A DNA stretch of 64,000 nt, taken from positions 17,395,346 to 17,459,345 of the forward strand of contig CM024766.1 in assembly GCA_014218235.1 (NCBI GenBank), in the 5' to 3' direction. Shown one piece after another: positions 10,817 through 23,400 of the stretch. The stretch comes from Colocasia esculenta. Lineage: Eukaryota > Streptophyta > Magnoliopsida > Alismatales > Araceae. Made by a program: the position numbers and the translations under genes. The number at the start of each line of letters is the position of its first letter. Within the stretch, counting starts at the first letter, position 1. Below the pieces are notes generated by a model that saw nothing but the letters and a program-made list of their open reading frames with translations, did not search any database and was not told where the DNA came from.

Positions 10817-12271
10817 CTAGACATATGGGTTCTCTTTTCGCGTAAGGCGAGTAAGAGGTACAGCTATCTTGGAGAAGTCTTTTATGAACCGTCTGTAATA
10901 GCCAGCCAGTCCAAGAAAACTTCTTATCTTGATGACATTGGTCGGTCTCTCCCAATTGAGTACAACTTCTACCTTGGAAGGATCGACAGCGATACCATCC
11001 TTTGATATGATATGGCCTAGAAATGACACCTCCTCGCGCCAAAATTCACACTTGATCAATTTGGCGTAGAGCTTGTTGTCCCGTAGGATTTGTAGAGCGA
11101 TCCTCAGATGCTCCTCATGTTCTTCCTTGGTCTTGGAGTATATAAGAATATCATCAATAAACACCACGACAAACTTGTCGAGGTATGGCTGATAGATGTT
11201 GTTCATTAGTTGTATGAAACCTGCAGGAGCATTGGTTAGTCCGAAAGGCATGACTACAAATTCATAATGACCGTACCTGCTCCTGAAAGCTGTCTTGTAG
11301 ATGTCTGCATCTTTAATCCTCATCGGATGATATCTCAATCTAAGGTCAATCTTAGAGAAATATTTTGCTCTTGATATCTGATCAAATAATTCGTCGACAC
11401 GAGGCAGAGGGTACTTGTTCTTGATAGTGAGATGATTTAGTTGCCTGTAGTTGATGCATAATCTCAATGATCCGTCCTTCTTCTTGACGAACAACACTCG
11501 TGCTCTCCAAGGAGAAGTACTTGGCCTGATAAATCCCTTTTCCAATAGTTCCATCAATTGTTCTTTCAATTCCTTTAATTCGGCAGGAGACATTCTATAT
11601 GGTTGACGTGACACCGGTGCAGCTCCAAGTATTAAATCAATTGAGAAATTCACATCTCTCTTAGGTGAAATGCCTGGCAACTCTTCGGGGAACACGTCGG
11701 GGTATTCTTGCACTATATGGATGTCTGATATCTTAGATGATTTCTTCTTAACAACTATAGCAGCAAGAAATGCCACACAACCCTTTCTTATTATGTTCTA
11801 TGCTTTTATAGCAGAGACGAGAGACAAGTGCCTCTTGTGTCTACGTCCTGTGAAGGTCAATTTAGAGAATTCACTAAAGGAGATCTTCCTTCTTCTACAA
11901 TCCACGATAGCCCCATACGTGGACAGCCAATCAGCTCCCAGAATAACATCGTAGCCCTCCATGGGCATACAGATCAAGTCGGCTCTCAGATTGAGATCAC
12001 CAATCTTAACATGGGCTAATGGAAAATATTTATTTAGTTGAGCTTTCTCCCCTAGTGGTGTAGTGACAGGTAATTCAGATTCCATGGATGCAGGTTTTTC
12101 ATTTAATGTATCAGAAAATGCTTGTGATATGAACGAGTGTGTTGCGCTAGTATCAAACAAAACAAATGCTGATTGAGAAAAGACTAGTAGAGTACCTTCG
12201 ACTACTCCACCCTCCTCGGTGGTCTCAACTTCTTGCAGGGCCTGCAGTCGGCCAGGCTTCTTCTGTCCCAT
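10817..12271 (-). pseudogene. A: protease and reverse transcriptase
   Basis: Protease: the active-site block reads VLFDTSATHSFIS, where D-S/T-G is expected, so the Gly is Ser and the enzyme is probably dead. GYDVILGADWL follows. A stop near 11798 separates it from reverse transcriptase. Reverse transcriptase: RPSTSPWRARVLFVKKKDGS, then IDLRLRYHPM, where IDLRSGYHQL is typical, the polymerase motif FVVVFIDDILIYS near 11150, and FLGLAGYYRRFI. The catalytic Asp pair is kept but nearby conserved residues are changed. Confidence 0.92.
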
Positions 12272-13203
12272 AGGACACTTCTCGTTCTCCTTTAGTAATG
12301 GGCATTCGGGAATCCGATGATCTCGGCTCCCACAGCGAAGGCATGCGCCTGCCTTTCTCTAGCATTCTTCTGTGGTGTGACCTAGCTTGTCACAATGCTT
12401 GCATCTTGGTTTATTTGGGGCAGTGGGGGCAAAGACTTTGGGCTTCCGCTCTTGGCTTGGCCCGTTGGTGATACTTAACGGCCTTTTCTTTCCGTTGGTG
12501 GGCTTGCCTGGTGCTCCTGAGGTCTGCTCCTTCTTGACCATCCTGCCCTTGAAGCGATCAGTGAGATCGGTCGCATCCTCTAGCAGTTGTGCCTTCCTGA
12601 CCATCTCTGGATAAGTCTGGATGTCCAGAGGTGCAAGTTGAGTGATGTATGCGGGCCTGAGCCCATTAAGAAAGCATTTCGCCATCATTCCTTCTGTGCT
12701 GACTAGATGATTGGCATATCGTGCCAACCGAGAGAACTGAGCCTCATACTCAGCAGCTATAAGGTTCCTTTGTTTCAATGCAGCAAACTCGGATGCCTTC
12801 CTCTCTTGGACCCTTTCAGAAAAGTATTTGGAGTTGAAATGCTCCTTAAACTCATTCCATATAAATTACGCATCTGCCCTTGTGGCTTCAACAGATTCCC
12901 ACCACGCAGGGGCGTCACGCTCAAGTTGAAAGGTTGCCAAAAGTAATTTGTCACCATCCGCACATTGCATTACGCGGAAAACATGTTCAATCTCCTTCAG
13001 CCAATTCTCTGCCTCATTGGGATCAATGGTCCCACTGAAGCGAGGCGGATTCAGATTGCGGAAGTTTCTGTGTAGTTCTCTGGCTCCTCAGTTATTATTA
13101 TTATTATTAGCTCCAGCAGCCTGTAGCAACGCCTAAGTAAGATGCTGAATTGTGTGTTGCATATCACGGAGTTGTGCATGCTCCGCTACCATTGCTGGTG
13201 TTT
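12272..13203 (-). pseudogene. A: gag
   Basis: Gag forms the virus-like particle. The minus-strand frame shows PPRFSGTIDPNEAENWL near 13040, then LATFQLERDAPAWWE, YFSERVQERKASEF and YEAQFSRLARYA, the retrotransposon Gag capsid pattern. A zinc knuckle CKHCDKLGHTTEEC ends at 12362. A second knuckle, CLRCGSRDHRIPEC, follows an in-frame stop at 12359. A run of Asn codons comes from an ATT/AAT triplet repeat near 13091-13110. Further stops lie near 12865, 13087 and 13133. Confidence 0.88.
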
Positions 13204-13380
13204 AAGTTCCTTCAAAAGAAAATTCTTAATGTAAGTCATTGAGATTGCACTTAGTTTGTGCGTGTGTGAGTTTATTTCACCTTATTACCCACGGTTCTAC
13301 CCATCTCACATAGGTATGGATTTTAGACTCGAAGTCAAGGCAGGTCAAACCTAGATCATCCTATACTTAAGAATAACGTA

Positions 13381-13393
13381 GGCTTTGATACCA
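13381..13393 (-). other. A: primer binding site
   Basis: The minus strand reads TGGTATCAAAGCC six bases after the LTR end. It complements the 3' end of plant initiator-Met tRNA, with one difference from the usual TGGTATCAGAGC. Confidence 0.85.
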
Positions 13394-13399
13394 CAAAAC

Positions 13400-16365
13400 T
13401 GTAACACCCCGACGCGGAATATCGGAGCGTTATTGCAGTTATTAAATAGTACCGAGCGAAAGATAAAGGTCAAACCATTGCACAATTGGAATAATACCAC
13501 ATAAAATCCGACTTCATTAATAATTCATCAAATAACTATTACATCCATTGATCAGAGCCAAAACTAGGGCCCATAGTACTTTATTCAAATCCAAACTATT
13601 ACATAACGACTAACTACTGACTGACTCATAACTATACCAACTAACTACTAAGCAGTGATTGCTGAAATGGTCACTCTTGGACATCATCCTCGTTCCCATC
13701 CTCGTGCGTGTGGTAATCGCCATCCGACTCACCTGAACACAGGGAATAAATATGCAGGATGAGTGAATAACGCCCAGTAGGACTTAATATCCCATGAGAA
13801 CAAGCATGCTTTAAATGATTAATGTCTTAAAAGGGCAGGGTAACTAGAGAGAATAGTCATGCAAGTATAATAACGATGGCAAGAGAATACTAGCACTTGT
13901 ACAGGGAAATAGCACAACAAGAACGATAAATGGAATGGCCATGTAACGATAATAGCATGTAATGATAACACTTGTATAGTACTTGAATAGATTGCACTTG
14001 TATTGATAGCACTTTGATTGTCATAGATTAATCATGATAGTATAATAGCACTGAGTGCATGCCGTACACACCCTTGATCATTTTAACTCCCATGGGCACT
14101 GGCACTTTTCGGGCGCTCTCCCCAGGACCAGATTGGGTCCCATTGCGTTGGCATAAATCATTTTCTTATCTTAGACAATCACAGAAATGGCCAAGAGAGT
14201 ACGAAGAATAGATGAGAGTAATAGACGAATAGATGAGAGTATAAAGTGAAAGCGAATAGATGAGAGTAACGAGATAGTAGATGAGATAGGGGTATATTTG
14301 TAAAACAACGTTAAACATCGATAGTAATAGTTGCACAGCACTAGGTCGGGTACCGACAGTCTGGTAGAAGTCACCACCACCAACTGGCCGTGCTATGAAC
14401 ACAGGCCAGATGGCCTGACGTGATCACAAGGTAAGAAGGATACACACTAAGGCTGGTTGGATCGTACTGATCCCTAGGGTGTAACGGATGTTAAGGGTAC
14501 AACCAGCTCGTTGGCTAAGGACGTGCGCCAAAGCTAAGAAGACTTACGGAGGCCTTGACAAGGAGTCCCTGGCCCAGTCGGGAGTATTTCCGATTGAGAG
14601 ATGGTCCATGCCAAGGGAAAGTGTAGAAACTAGGGTCCGTCGTGCCTCGAGTGCTCGAAGGCCGAGGGAAATGATCACGGTATTCAAATCATGCGATTAA
14701 ATCGAAGACAAGTGTAAATAATTAAATAGGGGAGTTTAGTAATTAATTTCACTTAATTACCAGATATATTATTGAGTGATTTAAATAGGTTTAATGGCAA
14801 CCATGAATGTTTATTGTGTGCAAGTGTATAGAAATCAAGAGAACATGTATGATTGTGTACATAGCTTTTAAATTAAAAGATTTCATGTAATTATTATCCA
14901 TTAATAATTATCATATCGAAATTGTACATAACAATGTTTAATTAAGACTAGACAGGGTTGAATTGACATGATTAGTAGGGGTATAAGTGAAATTTTAGGT
15001 TCTGGCCGCTATACTGCTGTCGCAACAGGGGTAGCTGTCGCGTTCAGGTCGCGACGCAAGGCTCGGTCGCGTTCTGCTGAACCGGCCACTAGGGTCGAAC
15101 CCGGCCAGGTCGCGACATGTCGACCCGTCGTGTTCAGAACGCGATGGACCCCCGTGTCGCGACCCCCTCTGAGATCACGACGGGTCGGGCCATCGCGACT
15201 CCAGAAGGTGGCCCGAGCCCAGAAAAAGGAGTTTTGCCCCTTTTCCAGGTGGGTTCCATCCCTCCATACATGACACAATCCACTTCAAAAATCGATATAA
15301 AATCACAGAATGCTCCAAAAATCACAAAATTAGTTTTAAACGAAACTAGACATGGAGATCTATCATTGGGCATGATTAATTAGAAAACAAACACGTTGAG
15401 GACATGCTTTTATTAGGTTACTTTTCGGTGACCTAAACATGCACAGTCTTGAATAAACAAATTAATTGGCAATGGTCACATGATGAAAATTGGGGAAAGT
15501 AGGGGCATTTGAAAGCTAACAACATGTAGTATTTATGAGATTTATTTCATGGTATGGGGTTGAGTACATTCATGGATTATAATCAATGAATAGGGTTCGG
15601 GTGCATGGAGACTGACAGAGATTGAAACATTTAATACTCCATCATGGAGCCACAAAAATTGGGCAAACCATAGGGCTTTACAAGAGGGGATCATGGTCTC
15701 CCTAGGGTAAATTTTAATTAGTTTGTGCTTGAGAGATTGCCTACCTTTCACGCATTTAAGAAATCCTAGGGTTTTGTGATGTGGAGAAGATGAAATCCCT
15801 TGCTCCAACTCATTCTCCTCCTTGCTCCTTCATCCACAGCCTTTCTCCTTCGTCTCCCAGAGCTCCAGCCATAATCTATGGGGTTGATAGGGCCGAATTG
15901 GGGTGTTTAACTTGCTAATAGAGTCCTAACACATTAAAACTCTCTTCTCCTCTTCAAACTCTGAAATTTCACAATTATCTCTATTATTTCTAGCATTTAT
16001 CCACCTAATAGGATAGGGAAGAGACCTAATCTCGTGGCCAAAGTGTTAGGATGGGATGTGGTCTCTTGTTTTGGATATATATATAGGTTATTTAACATTT
16101 ATCTTAACCCCTTTCTATTCATTAATTAATTAGGTACAAAATTCACTTAATTAACTCCCATCCTATGATGGGCTCTTCACAATTGGGTCCATTCTTTCAT
16201 GTTTGGGCCATTAATACAACCCACTCCTAATTTTAGTTAATGGGTATTGATTTAATGCCCTTTTATTTCAATTTTTTCTCTCTTTATTCTAAATTAACTA
16301 TATTTATCACATTTATTGATTAAAACTTTTATTTTATTTGGGATTTTAAAATCAAGGTTGCTACA
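13400..16365 (-). mobile_element. A: 5' LTR (right copy)
   Basis: Starts TGTAACACC at 13400 and ends GCTACA at 16365. As the upstream LTR it would drive transcription. A TATA-like TATATATATCC lies on the minus strand near 16074-16087. Downstream on that strand come a donor-like GAAAG|GTAGG (boundary 15744), the palindrome cluster, the hairpin 13761-13775 and an acceptor-like GTTCAG (boundary 13733). Reading frames inside (15542-15808 minus, 14488-14700 plus) have counterparts in the other LTR but no recognisable product. Confidence 0.92.
15005..15200. repeat. A: GTCGCGAC-type palindrome cluster, right LTR
   Basis: Same cluster as at 7060-7205 but longer; the left copy lacks about 50 bases of it, which explains most of the LTR length difference. 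It includes repeated TCGCGAC and GTCGCG units. Confidence 0.75.
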
Positions 16366-16370
16366 GGTAT

Positions 16371-16625
16371 CCTATCAACAACGACTCGCACAGTATTACA
16401 ACTCTAGAGTTTGTGAGCAGCGCTTCTTCAAAGGAGGTCTAGTGTTGCATCGTTACCCCACTTCGGACTCCCCGAAGAGCAACAAGAAAACTCGCCCCGA
16501 AATGGGAAGGACCTTATAAGGTCATCCAGGTTCTCGGGAAAGGTTCTTACAAGCTTACTACCCTCAGTGGCGAAACCATACTGAGGACCTGGCATGTTTC
16601 AAATCTAAAAGTCTATTATTCGTGA
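16371..16625 (+). pseudogene. T: integrase C-terminal end
   Basis: The reading frame interrupted at 5438 resumes as SYQQRLAQYYNSRVCEQRF. It continues through the basic region, with a frameshift near 16440-16520, to WHVSNLKVYYS and a stop at 16623. This is the usual end of a Tat-type pol. It confirms that A inserted between two adjacent codons of T. Confidence 0.85.
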
Positions 16626-16922
16626 GAAGGGCCTCTTGTATCTCTTTTTAGAAAAGTTAACCCCCTACTTCACCATTCATTTTCTATCGGTTTTTGGGGA
16701 AAGTAGGGTGTTTGGTACAACCCCTGGTTGGAGCTCTTCAACTCGGATTGCTTGCGTAGTACCTAAAAGCCCTAAAAGCCCAAACGAATCCCGATTAGAT
16801 AAAAACCAGACATGAAAAGGAAGAGGATCGAAAAAGGGTCACATTTTCTCTTTCATTCATGAACAAAAACTTGTACATAGCCTAAAAAGGCAAATTGCAT
16901 ACCAAAAATAAATAAAAAAAAT

Positions 16923-19300
16923 ACAAGTCTCAAGGAGCTCGATCGGAGGGGCCAGCATCTTTGGCGTCAGAAGACATCTGCCCTGATTGGAAGCTGGCAA
17001 AGCGAATTCCGTCAAGGCGGGGATCCCTCGTCCGCCGACGACACTCCTGACATACGACATCAAAGGCTTCCTGGGCGTACTCCACTGTTGCATGAAGATG
17101 CCCTCTCCGGTCACAGACCTCAAAACCCACCTCGTAGCAAGCGGCACCATAGTGCTCTAAGTCCTCTTGGAACTCTGGACTGGACTTGTACTCGGCGACA
17201 CCCTGAGCTTCGGACTCACGGAGCACCATAGTGATGGCAGCCTTTTTGGACTCGGCAACAGCGAGCTTCATCTCAGAAGCCTTCAATGCAGCTCGGAGGG
17301 CGTTAATCTCCTTTTGCTGCTCGGCTTCGCGACGTTGGCCCTACTCCTCTCATTTTGCTGAAGCTGTAACCTCAACATCCTAGAGGATCTACTGCATCTG
17401 CGCCCGCATGGCCAACTTTTGAAGCACCTTAATGGACCTCATTATGCCACGAGCAAGCTCCTCAGGATCGGTGTTGGCACTGACACTTCCTCCTTCCGAA
17501 GAAAGCACCGCGCTCCCTTCCTCATCGGCTTCCTCTTCTTCCGAGCCCTCCCCCTGACACTGTCAGAGCACCTCCAATTGCTCGGCAGAGGGGCAGGGGG
17601 GAAAAGCTCGGGTATAGAGGCATGCTTGGAGGCATTCTAGAACTGCCTCCAAACCAACCTCAGAAGGTTGAGCGGGGGTCTTTGCCATGAACACCCTCGA
17701 TAGGGGTACGCGATCCTCCTCGGACCCCGCTCTTGTTCTGGACGTCTCGACGGCCTGCTCAGAGGCAATAACTGGCTCTTCACCCATCGGGTTAGCGACC
17801 GCGTTCTTCATCGTGGCCTCCGGGTCTTCGACATCCCCCATAGGAGCCCCCTATGGGATCACCGCCTCATCATGGCCTGCCGACTACTCGACAAAAACCA
17901 CAAGCGTCTGCTCCACTGCAGATCCCACCATCGCCGTCTCCACGGTCGGTGTGGAGTCCGACGTTTGCTCCGTTGCAAACCCCATCGTCGCCACCTGTGC
18001 TCAGTGCTTCCTCCATGGCCAATGGCGGCCCCTCTGCGGCCGCTGTTTCCTGGCATCCACTTGTGGGGGCTAAGGGCTCCAACGCCCCGAGGAGCTCCTT
18101 GAAGGAGTCCCTGTTCAACTGGTCGTCAACAACAACCACGTCCTTGCCTTCGAGGAGACCCATCTCCATGAGTACCCCTTCTACGTTGGGGGGCTCCACC
18201 GCAACCGACACCGATATTGGCTTCTTCTCCTGCCCCTCCTATTCGGCCGCCTTAACTAGCTTCCTCCTCTTACGATGTTGGAGCAGGGGGGCAGCATCCT
18301 CCTCAGCCTTTTCCTCGATCTCCCACCTCGGAACCTCGGCTTCCTTGCGAAGGTTGATCTTCAGGGCCTTCCACCCAGATGCTTGACCCCCGACGGTGAG
18401 CCGAACGGCCTCCATCGCTATCGCCGGCATGTCTTCACAATTTGCGTCAGGTACAACCTCATGGGGATCTGCTCAGTGTACTTGGCTATGTCATTCTGGT
18501 CCCGACTAGTGGCTAGTTCGGTAGCATCTGCAGAAAGAAATAAGGGTTAGAAGCTATTTCACGACCGAATGAGAGACCAAGCTGAAGAAAAACTCACCCC
18601 ATGCCTGGCTCAGCTTGTACTTGACAAACTTATACTATGTCAAGAGAACTAGGCGTGATCAACCAGTGCCTTGGACAGCTCCAGGGATGCCTTGGCCGCA
18701 TCCTGGATCAGGAAGGGCGCAGTGTCTACCCTCTTGGGTGGCTCGACCAGCCGAACAGGGAACCCCCACTCTGAGGCACCAGCTCCCTTCTTCCGACCGA
18801 TAAAGAAGAGGCATCCGGTCCACCCCTTGTTGTTCGACAGGCGCGGGGAGAAGTGAATATGCATCCTATTCGCTCGATGCTTTGTGTACGTGATGCCGTA
18901 TCCAGAATGCGGGGATGACGCCAAGCTGAAGTGGTTTCGAAAGATGTCCACCATGGCCCGGATCCCCCTCTTCTGGCACATGATGCAGAACATGAAGATT
19001 GATCTCCACGAGTTTGGCGTTAGTTGAATAGGGGCAACCTTCCAGGCGTTCATCAGGTTCTGGGTGATCTCCGGCATCGGTAGCTGGAACCTTGCCTCCA
19101 AGAGGTCCAGGGAGAGCACAAAACACTAGGGTTTGTCCGTCAGGTACATCTGGTCTTCGTGCATTAGGATGATGTCGTATTCCTCCCCATGTGGAAACAT
19201 TCCCGAAGACCCTCGAAGCACCGGTATTTTGGCCCCTTGGTCGTCATCGGAGACGCTTCACTCGCCCCTACAGTGACAACAACTTTTCCTTCTCGCTACG
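16923..19300 (-). pseudogene. T: antisense ORF between pol and 3' LTR (putative gypsy-type transposon domain family)
   Basis: Tat elements often carry an ORF in reverse between pol and the 3' LTR. On the minus strand this region shows 'GMFPHGEEYDIILMHEDQMY' near 19190, then LDLLEARFQLPMPEI and APIQLTPNSWRSIFMF (18649-19119). This fits the plant family often named 'putative gypsy type transposon'. A 70-bp intron is plausible at 18597-18528 (GTGAGT donor, TTTCTGCAG acceptor). An acidic, coiled-coil-like C-terminal part ends at 16930 (ESEAQGVAEYK, ECRRRTRDPR). Stops and frame changes show it is broken. Function unknown. The plus-strand frames over this GC-rich part are shadows. Confidence 0.7.
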
Positions 19301-19687
19301 CCATCGACACCAGAGTTGAGAAAGGAATGGGAAAAAGGATGCAGAGGACATAAGGGCCGACAACAGAAGTGGGAAAACATTCGAAGACTGGAAAGCATAA
19401 AGCATTCCTCCTCCTCTTCCCTTCCTTATAAGGAAGAAGAGGCGCGAAATTCAAAGGGTGAAAATGGTGGTTCGCCCACTTCAACGACTTGTTCGAATGG
19501 ACCGTTTCGACTCCTGGTCATGTCACACCTCTTCCATCATCATGAAATGAGGATACCAAGAGAGCTCTAATGGCGTCTTCGATGGTCGTACATACCGCCA
19601 CGATCAGCATCACATTTAATGCAAGGAAGATGACGCCGAACAGTCACCTCCCCTCTCAAGTGCTCACGGACACATCCGAGTAGGCTT

Positions 19688-19705
19688 GAGAGGGTGGGGG
19701 GCAAG
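19688..19705 (+). other. T: polypurine tract
   Basis: GAGAGGGTGGGGGGCAAG directly precedes the LTR start TGTGG. Confidence 0.8.
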
Positions 19706-20479
19706 TGTGGAAACTATTTCTAGCCTCCTAGGACCATCACGACCCAGCAAGGCAATGGCTGTTCAGCCATGTGTCCTCAGAGATAGTTACAAGCTTCCGA
19801 ACACGCTCCAACCTTCACGCGCTCAAGGGTTCCAAGACGATTGGCCTTCGGGCACCTCCAAACCTATCCGAGCAGGATAGAGACACCGAACAAACCCCAA
19901 GGCTCCTGCTCGGACCCTACGATACCAGTGTCAGGTCATCGAGCATCGGGCAGTTGTACCGAGCAGGTTTACATGCTCTTGTTTGGCACCACTATAGCCT
20001 ACAACACTACATGGCTTTTCGCTTCTCCATAGCAGTTAATGGGACGGTGTGGCACGCCTCCCCATAATCTGGAGCAGCACAAGCACGAAGTCTCAAGGGA
20101 TGTCTCAAATAGACAACCCCCACTTTGGGAACTCAACCGTCGCGTCCCTCCAGTCATCATTGGAGAAGGATGCGTCCGGACCCTTCAGGTCTCCTGCCTA
20201 TAAAAGGAACAAGTAACCTTCATACAGAGGTACGTGAGAAATGACCCACACAATCGCCCACGTGCGGAACCACACACACTAAAAAAGAACCTTCCCTTCT
20301 AGCCTCCTAAAATAGTCATAATTGACTTTAGCATCAAAGGATTCTCCCAGTTCTTCAACCAGATTCTTCTGACGTCTTTTCTAGTCTTGCAGGTCTTCGT
20401 CCGCACCGGGGACTGTTCCTTCCCTCTCTTCAAGTGGAGGTCCATTCGGCCTATTACCGAATAGAAGAACACCACCACA
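19706..20479 (+). mobile_element. T: 3' LTR, 774 bp
   Basis: It starts TGTGG and ends CCACA, a 5-bp terminal inverted repeat, just after the purine tract. A TATA box lies at 20198-20207. The other LTR is outside the window, so the right end is inferred from the inverted repeat only and could be off by a few bases. Confidence 0.75.
20198..20207 (+). promoter_or_regulatory. T: TATA box in the 3' LTR
   Basis: CTATAAAAGG about 490 bp into the LTR, on the element's coding strand. Confidence 0.65.
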
Positions 20480-23400
20480 TATGATATGACACTCATTAGA
20501 GAGGATTATATATGTGTAACAACAAAGAGAAATACTTGTTACAAGATTAATTTTGTAATAAAGCTAATGTGGAGAGAATACAATTTTATTGGTTGTGAGG
20601 GCTTCACAATACTCTTCTCTTTCTTTGTCGGCTAATGACAATTTTTTCTTTGCAATTCAAATCAATTTTATAACAAGACTAGCATTATAATAAGTAGATC
20701 ATATGCATCATCCGCAAGAGTTGCATGTACAAGTACATGATTTGCAGTCCTCCTTAGCCAGAGTATGTCTGCATCTTGGCAATGTTTCTACGAAACTTTA
20801 CCTCTCCTACTACTTCTTGTCTATCTACATAAAGTAGGGTTTTCTAGTTTGCTGGGTTTGCTTCTATATGTTTGGGTACATAATGTGAGTCGTTTTCCAT
20901 CTTCTGCTCTTACTATTTGGGTTCCATCCCAAGTCATGTGATATTTTGTATCCCTATGGTTTCTCCCTTTGTCCATGGATCAGTCTACTTTTTGTAATTA
21001 TGCTTGGTTTTTATGAATACATCATCCACTACTCGGAATATTGATCTGATGCTCACTCATATTCAAGTTTGGCCCATAAAGCCAAGTTACATCAACTTGA
21101 CATCCTATTGCATTCCTGCTCTATACACAAAAATAAGCCATCGTTAATTGGCGTAGTGCTATTACTTACCAAGTACAGGGTCTCTTAAGTTGCTCTACCT
21201 TCTAATATTCAAAATATCATTAATTGTAAAATGGGTGTTTAAGATTAAGAAGAAAGGTAACAACAAAGTTGAACAATATAAAGGGTGCCTAACCGCTAAG
21301 AAATTTGTAGAAAAATGCTAGCTACCACCATTTATGCCTTAGATTTAGAATCCATGGACCCATTTTCTCCCGTGATGATAGTATAATGAGATAATCTTTT
21401 ATGTGGAGAAGAATATTCCCATCTTTCATGTCCACACATCCTCCACATCGAAGCTGAGGTTTTCAAGAGTGGGTTATCTGACACGCTACCAAATCTTATA
21501 TTTATCTCCTTCTCTGAACTCAGAGATCCATTTATATTTCTTAGTTCCAAGCCCATGGACATGCAAAAGCTCAATGGCCCATCAGTGGTCACCGAAGTGT
21601 AAGTCTGCATTAGTGGTGAGAAGCTCCAGTCCATAGGAGTTTAATGCTTATTGCATTTCCCTAGTCCATATGTAGTGCGGTGGATTGTAGATCTCCTGTG
21701 CAAAATTTTTGTGACCATCACCAACATGACATGTACATATATAATATATGCACACGTACTGATATACCGCCCTAGCTAGTAATATTTATGATTCTTTTCC
21801 CTCAATTCTCTCAGTTTTCAAGCAGTGATGGAGAAGTACTTACTAATCATTGTGAAGAAGAAGGGTTGGGTTGCAATCTCAGTTTCTCCTGGCTGTGCAA
21901 ATCCCACTTTATGCGGAGAACATGATCAGCCTTATGGGGACAACGCCATAGGATGCATAAAAACACCTACTCCATTCATATACTATTTCTTGATTAAGGG
22001 CTTGTTTCTAATTATCACAATTTTTTTAAACGGAAACTAAAATTATAGAAAAGTGGATTGAAATATTAATTTCTTATTTTATTTCAACGTCATCCAAACA
22101 AAAAGCTACCGATTTTAAAAGTGGAAGGACTAGAGAGTTTAGAATTAAAGATTATTTGCATCAGTTTACGGCGAAACAAACACATCTAAGTGATTCGATC
22201 GGAAGTCAGTTTTCCTTTTTTCTTTCCCCCCTTCATATTCCTTGTAATGGATGAAATGCAAATGAAATCTCTATTAATCATTTAATTTTTTTGTAAACTT
22301 GGGACTTTTTCTATATAAAATTTGCCACTCCTCTATAATTTGTATGGATGACACTTTCATGTATATATCATGCAAAGGAGTATAATTAAGGAGTCTGCAT
22401 AAACTTGTCACATCCATTGAAAAGGTCATCAAATGAGTGTGTTACTAAACTGTTTTTCATCGAGCACTAATACTTCAACAGAAACGCATCCGGTTACCAC
22501 TATATAATAAGATAAGCACCCCCCAAATAATAATAAAAAATGATTACAAAAAAGATAAGAGAGATGCTTGATATGGATGTAATTTGGATGGGTAACGTTC
22601 AGATACCGGCCGTAAGTGGCACCACAAGGGCAATGACGTGATGCTGCTTTAGTTCACTTGCCGTCACGGCCGGTTGGCAGAGCCACTGTTAGACAGTCGC
22701 CAATTACCCACGGCGCCATCGATCTGCCGCTGCATGCCCCACCGTGGCCGCCCGAAATAATGGGTAAATGTCTGCTAGTTGCCGTATATAATTTGTTATA
22801 TATGTTAGAGCACATGCTATATATCTGCCAACTCTTGCTTCCACGGTCCAATGTGTTTATCATTAAACTAACTATACTTGACAACGATCCAACTGGTGGT
22901 AATCACCATTTCCGTTAATTGTCATTTCATACGTCCGCATCTGGTCTTTCATGCTTCTGATGGACAAGGATTTGCGAAGATCGTCATGGAAATTAAGATT
23001 GAATACATAGAAAAGCAAGAAAATGTCAAGAAGAAGACACCTAAGAGTCCTAAAGAAAAGCACGAGACGGTCATACCCTGTCCTACACGGCGGTCCCCCG
23101 CAGTGTCTACTCGCCGAACTTTTGTCTTGTAGAAAGTGGCGATGCTGCCGGATCGATGAGCACCGGAGAAGTGGTAGGTCCGGCATTCTTTTGTTAGTCT
23201 ACTCTCTCAGCCACATCACAAATCGTTTTCTTCCGAGATGCGTATCAATAAAGTAGCTTCGACCATCTTGTGTACGTAGACTAGAGAGCGAGTGAGAGAG
23301 AGAAGAACTACTGACACATGCGATGCATTAATTAATCATTGGTTTTTCTTTTAAACATAGACGGATGTAATTTATAATTAGTGGAGTCACGTGATTTTAT

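Larger units (their letters stand above)
5444..16365 (-). mobile_element. A: complete Tekay-type chromovirus (Ty3/gypsy), 10.9 kb, degenerate
   Basis: The element starts TGTAACGCC at 5444 and ends GCTACA at 16365. It is flanked by the duplication GGTAT (5439-5443 and 16366-16370) in T's integrase. LTRs are 2917 bp (left) and 2966 bp (right). A polypurine tract sits beside the left LTR and an initiator-Met tRNA primer site beside the right one, so the element runs on the minus strand. Domain order on that strand is gag, protease, reverse transcriptase, RNase H, integrase, chromodomain-like tail. Stops occur in all large domains, and the integrase is disrupted by an LTR-derived insert. Clade call (Tekay/Del) is inferred from the domain order, tail and long LTRs. 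Confidence 0.93.
1718..20479 (+). mobile_element. T: Tat-type Ty3/gypsy retrotransposon, 5' part outside window, three nested insertions
   Basis: The remaining parts of T read RNase H (from 1731), integrase (2438-3165, 5325-5438, 16371-16625), an antisense ORF (16923-19300), a purine tract (19688-19705) and a 3' LTR (19706-20479). Reading across the insertions restores one continuous integrase frame, which fixes the insertion sites of S1 and A. The sequence style of the integrase and the antisense gene between pol and the 3' LTR point to the Tat (Retand/Ogre-like) branch. Gag, protease and reverse transcriptase lie left of the window. Several stops and frameshifts show it is dead and old compared with its insertions. 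Confidence 0.85.

Noticed and set aside
17853..18386. Plus-strand 177-aa frame in a GC-rich stretch
   Set aside because: It overlaps the antisense gene of T, whose minus-strand frames make sense with relatives; the plus frame is low-complexity Ser/Pro-rich and looks like a shadow.
21332..21634. Minus 100-aa frame (MGLELRNINGSLSSEKEINI)
   Set aside because: Looks protein-like but I recognise no family, and no neighbouring exon supports it; left inside the unassigned stretch.
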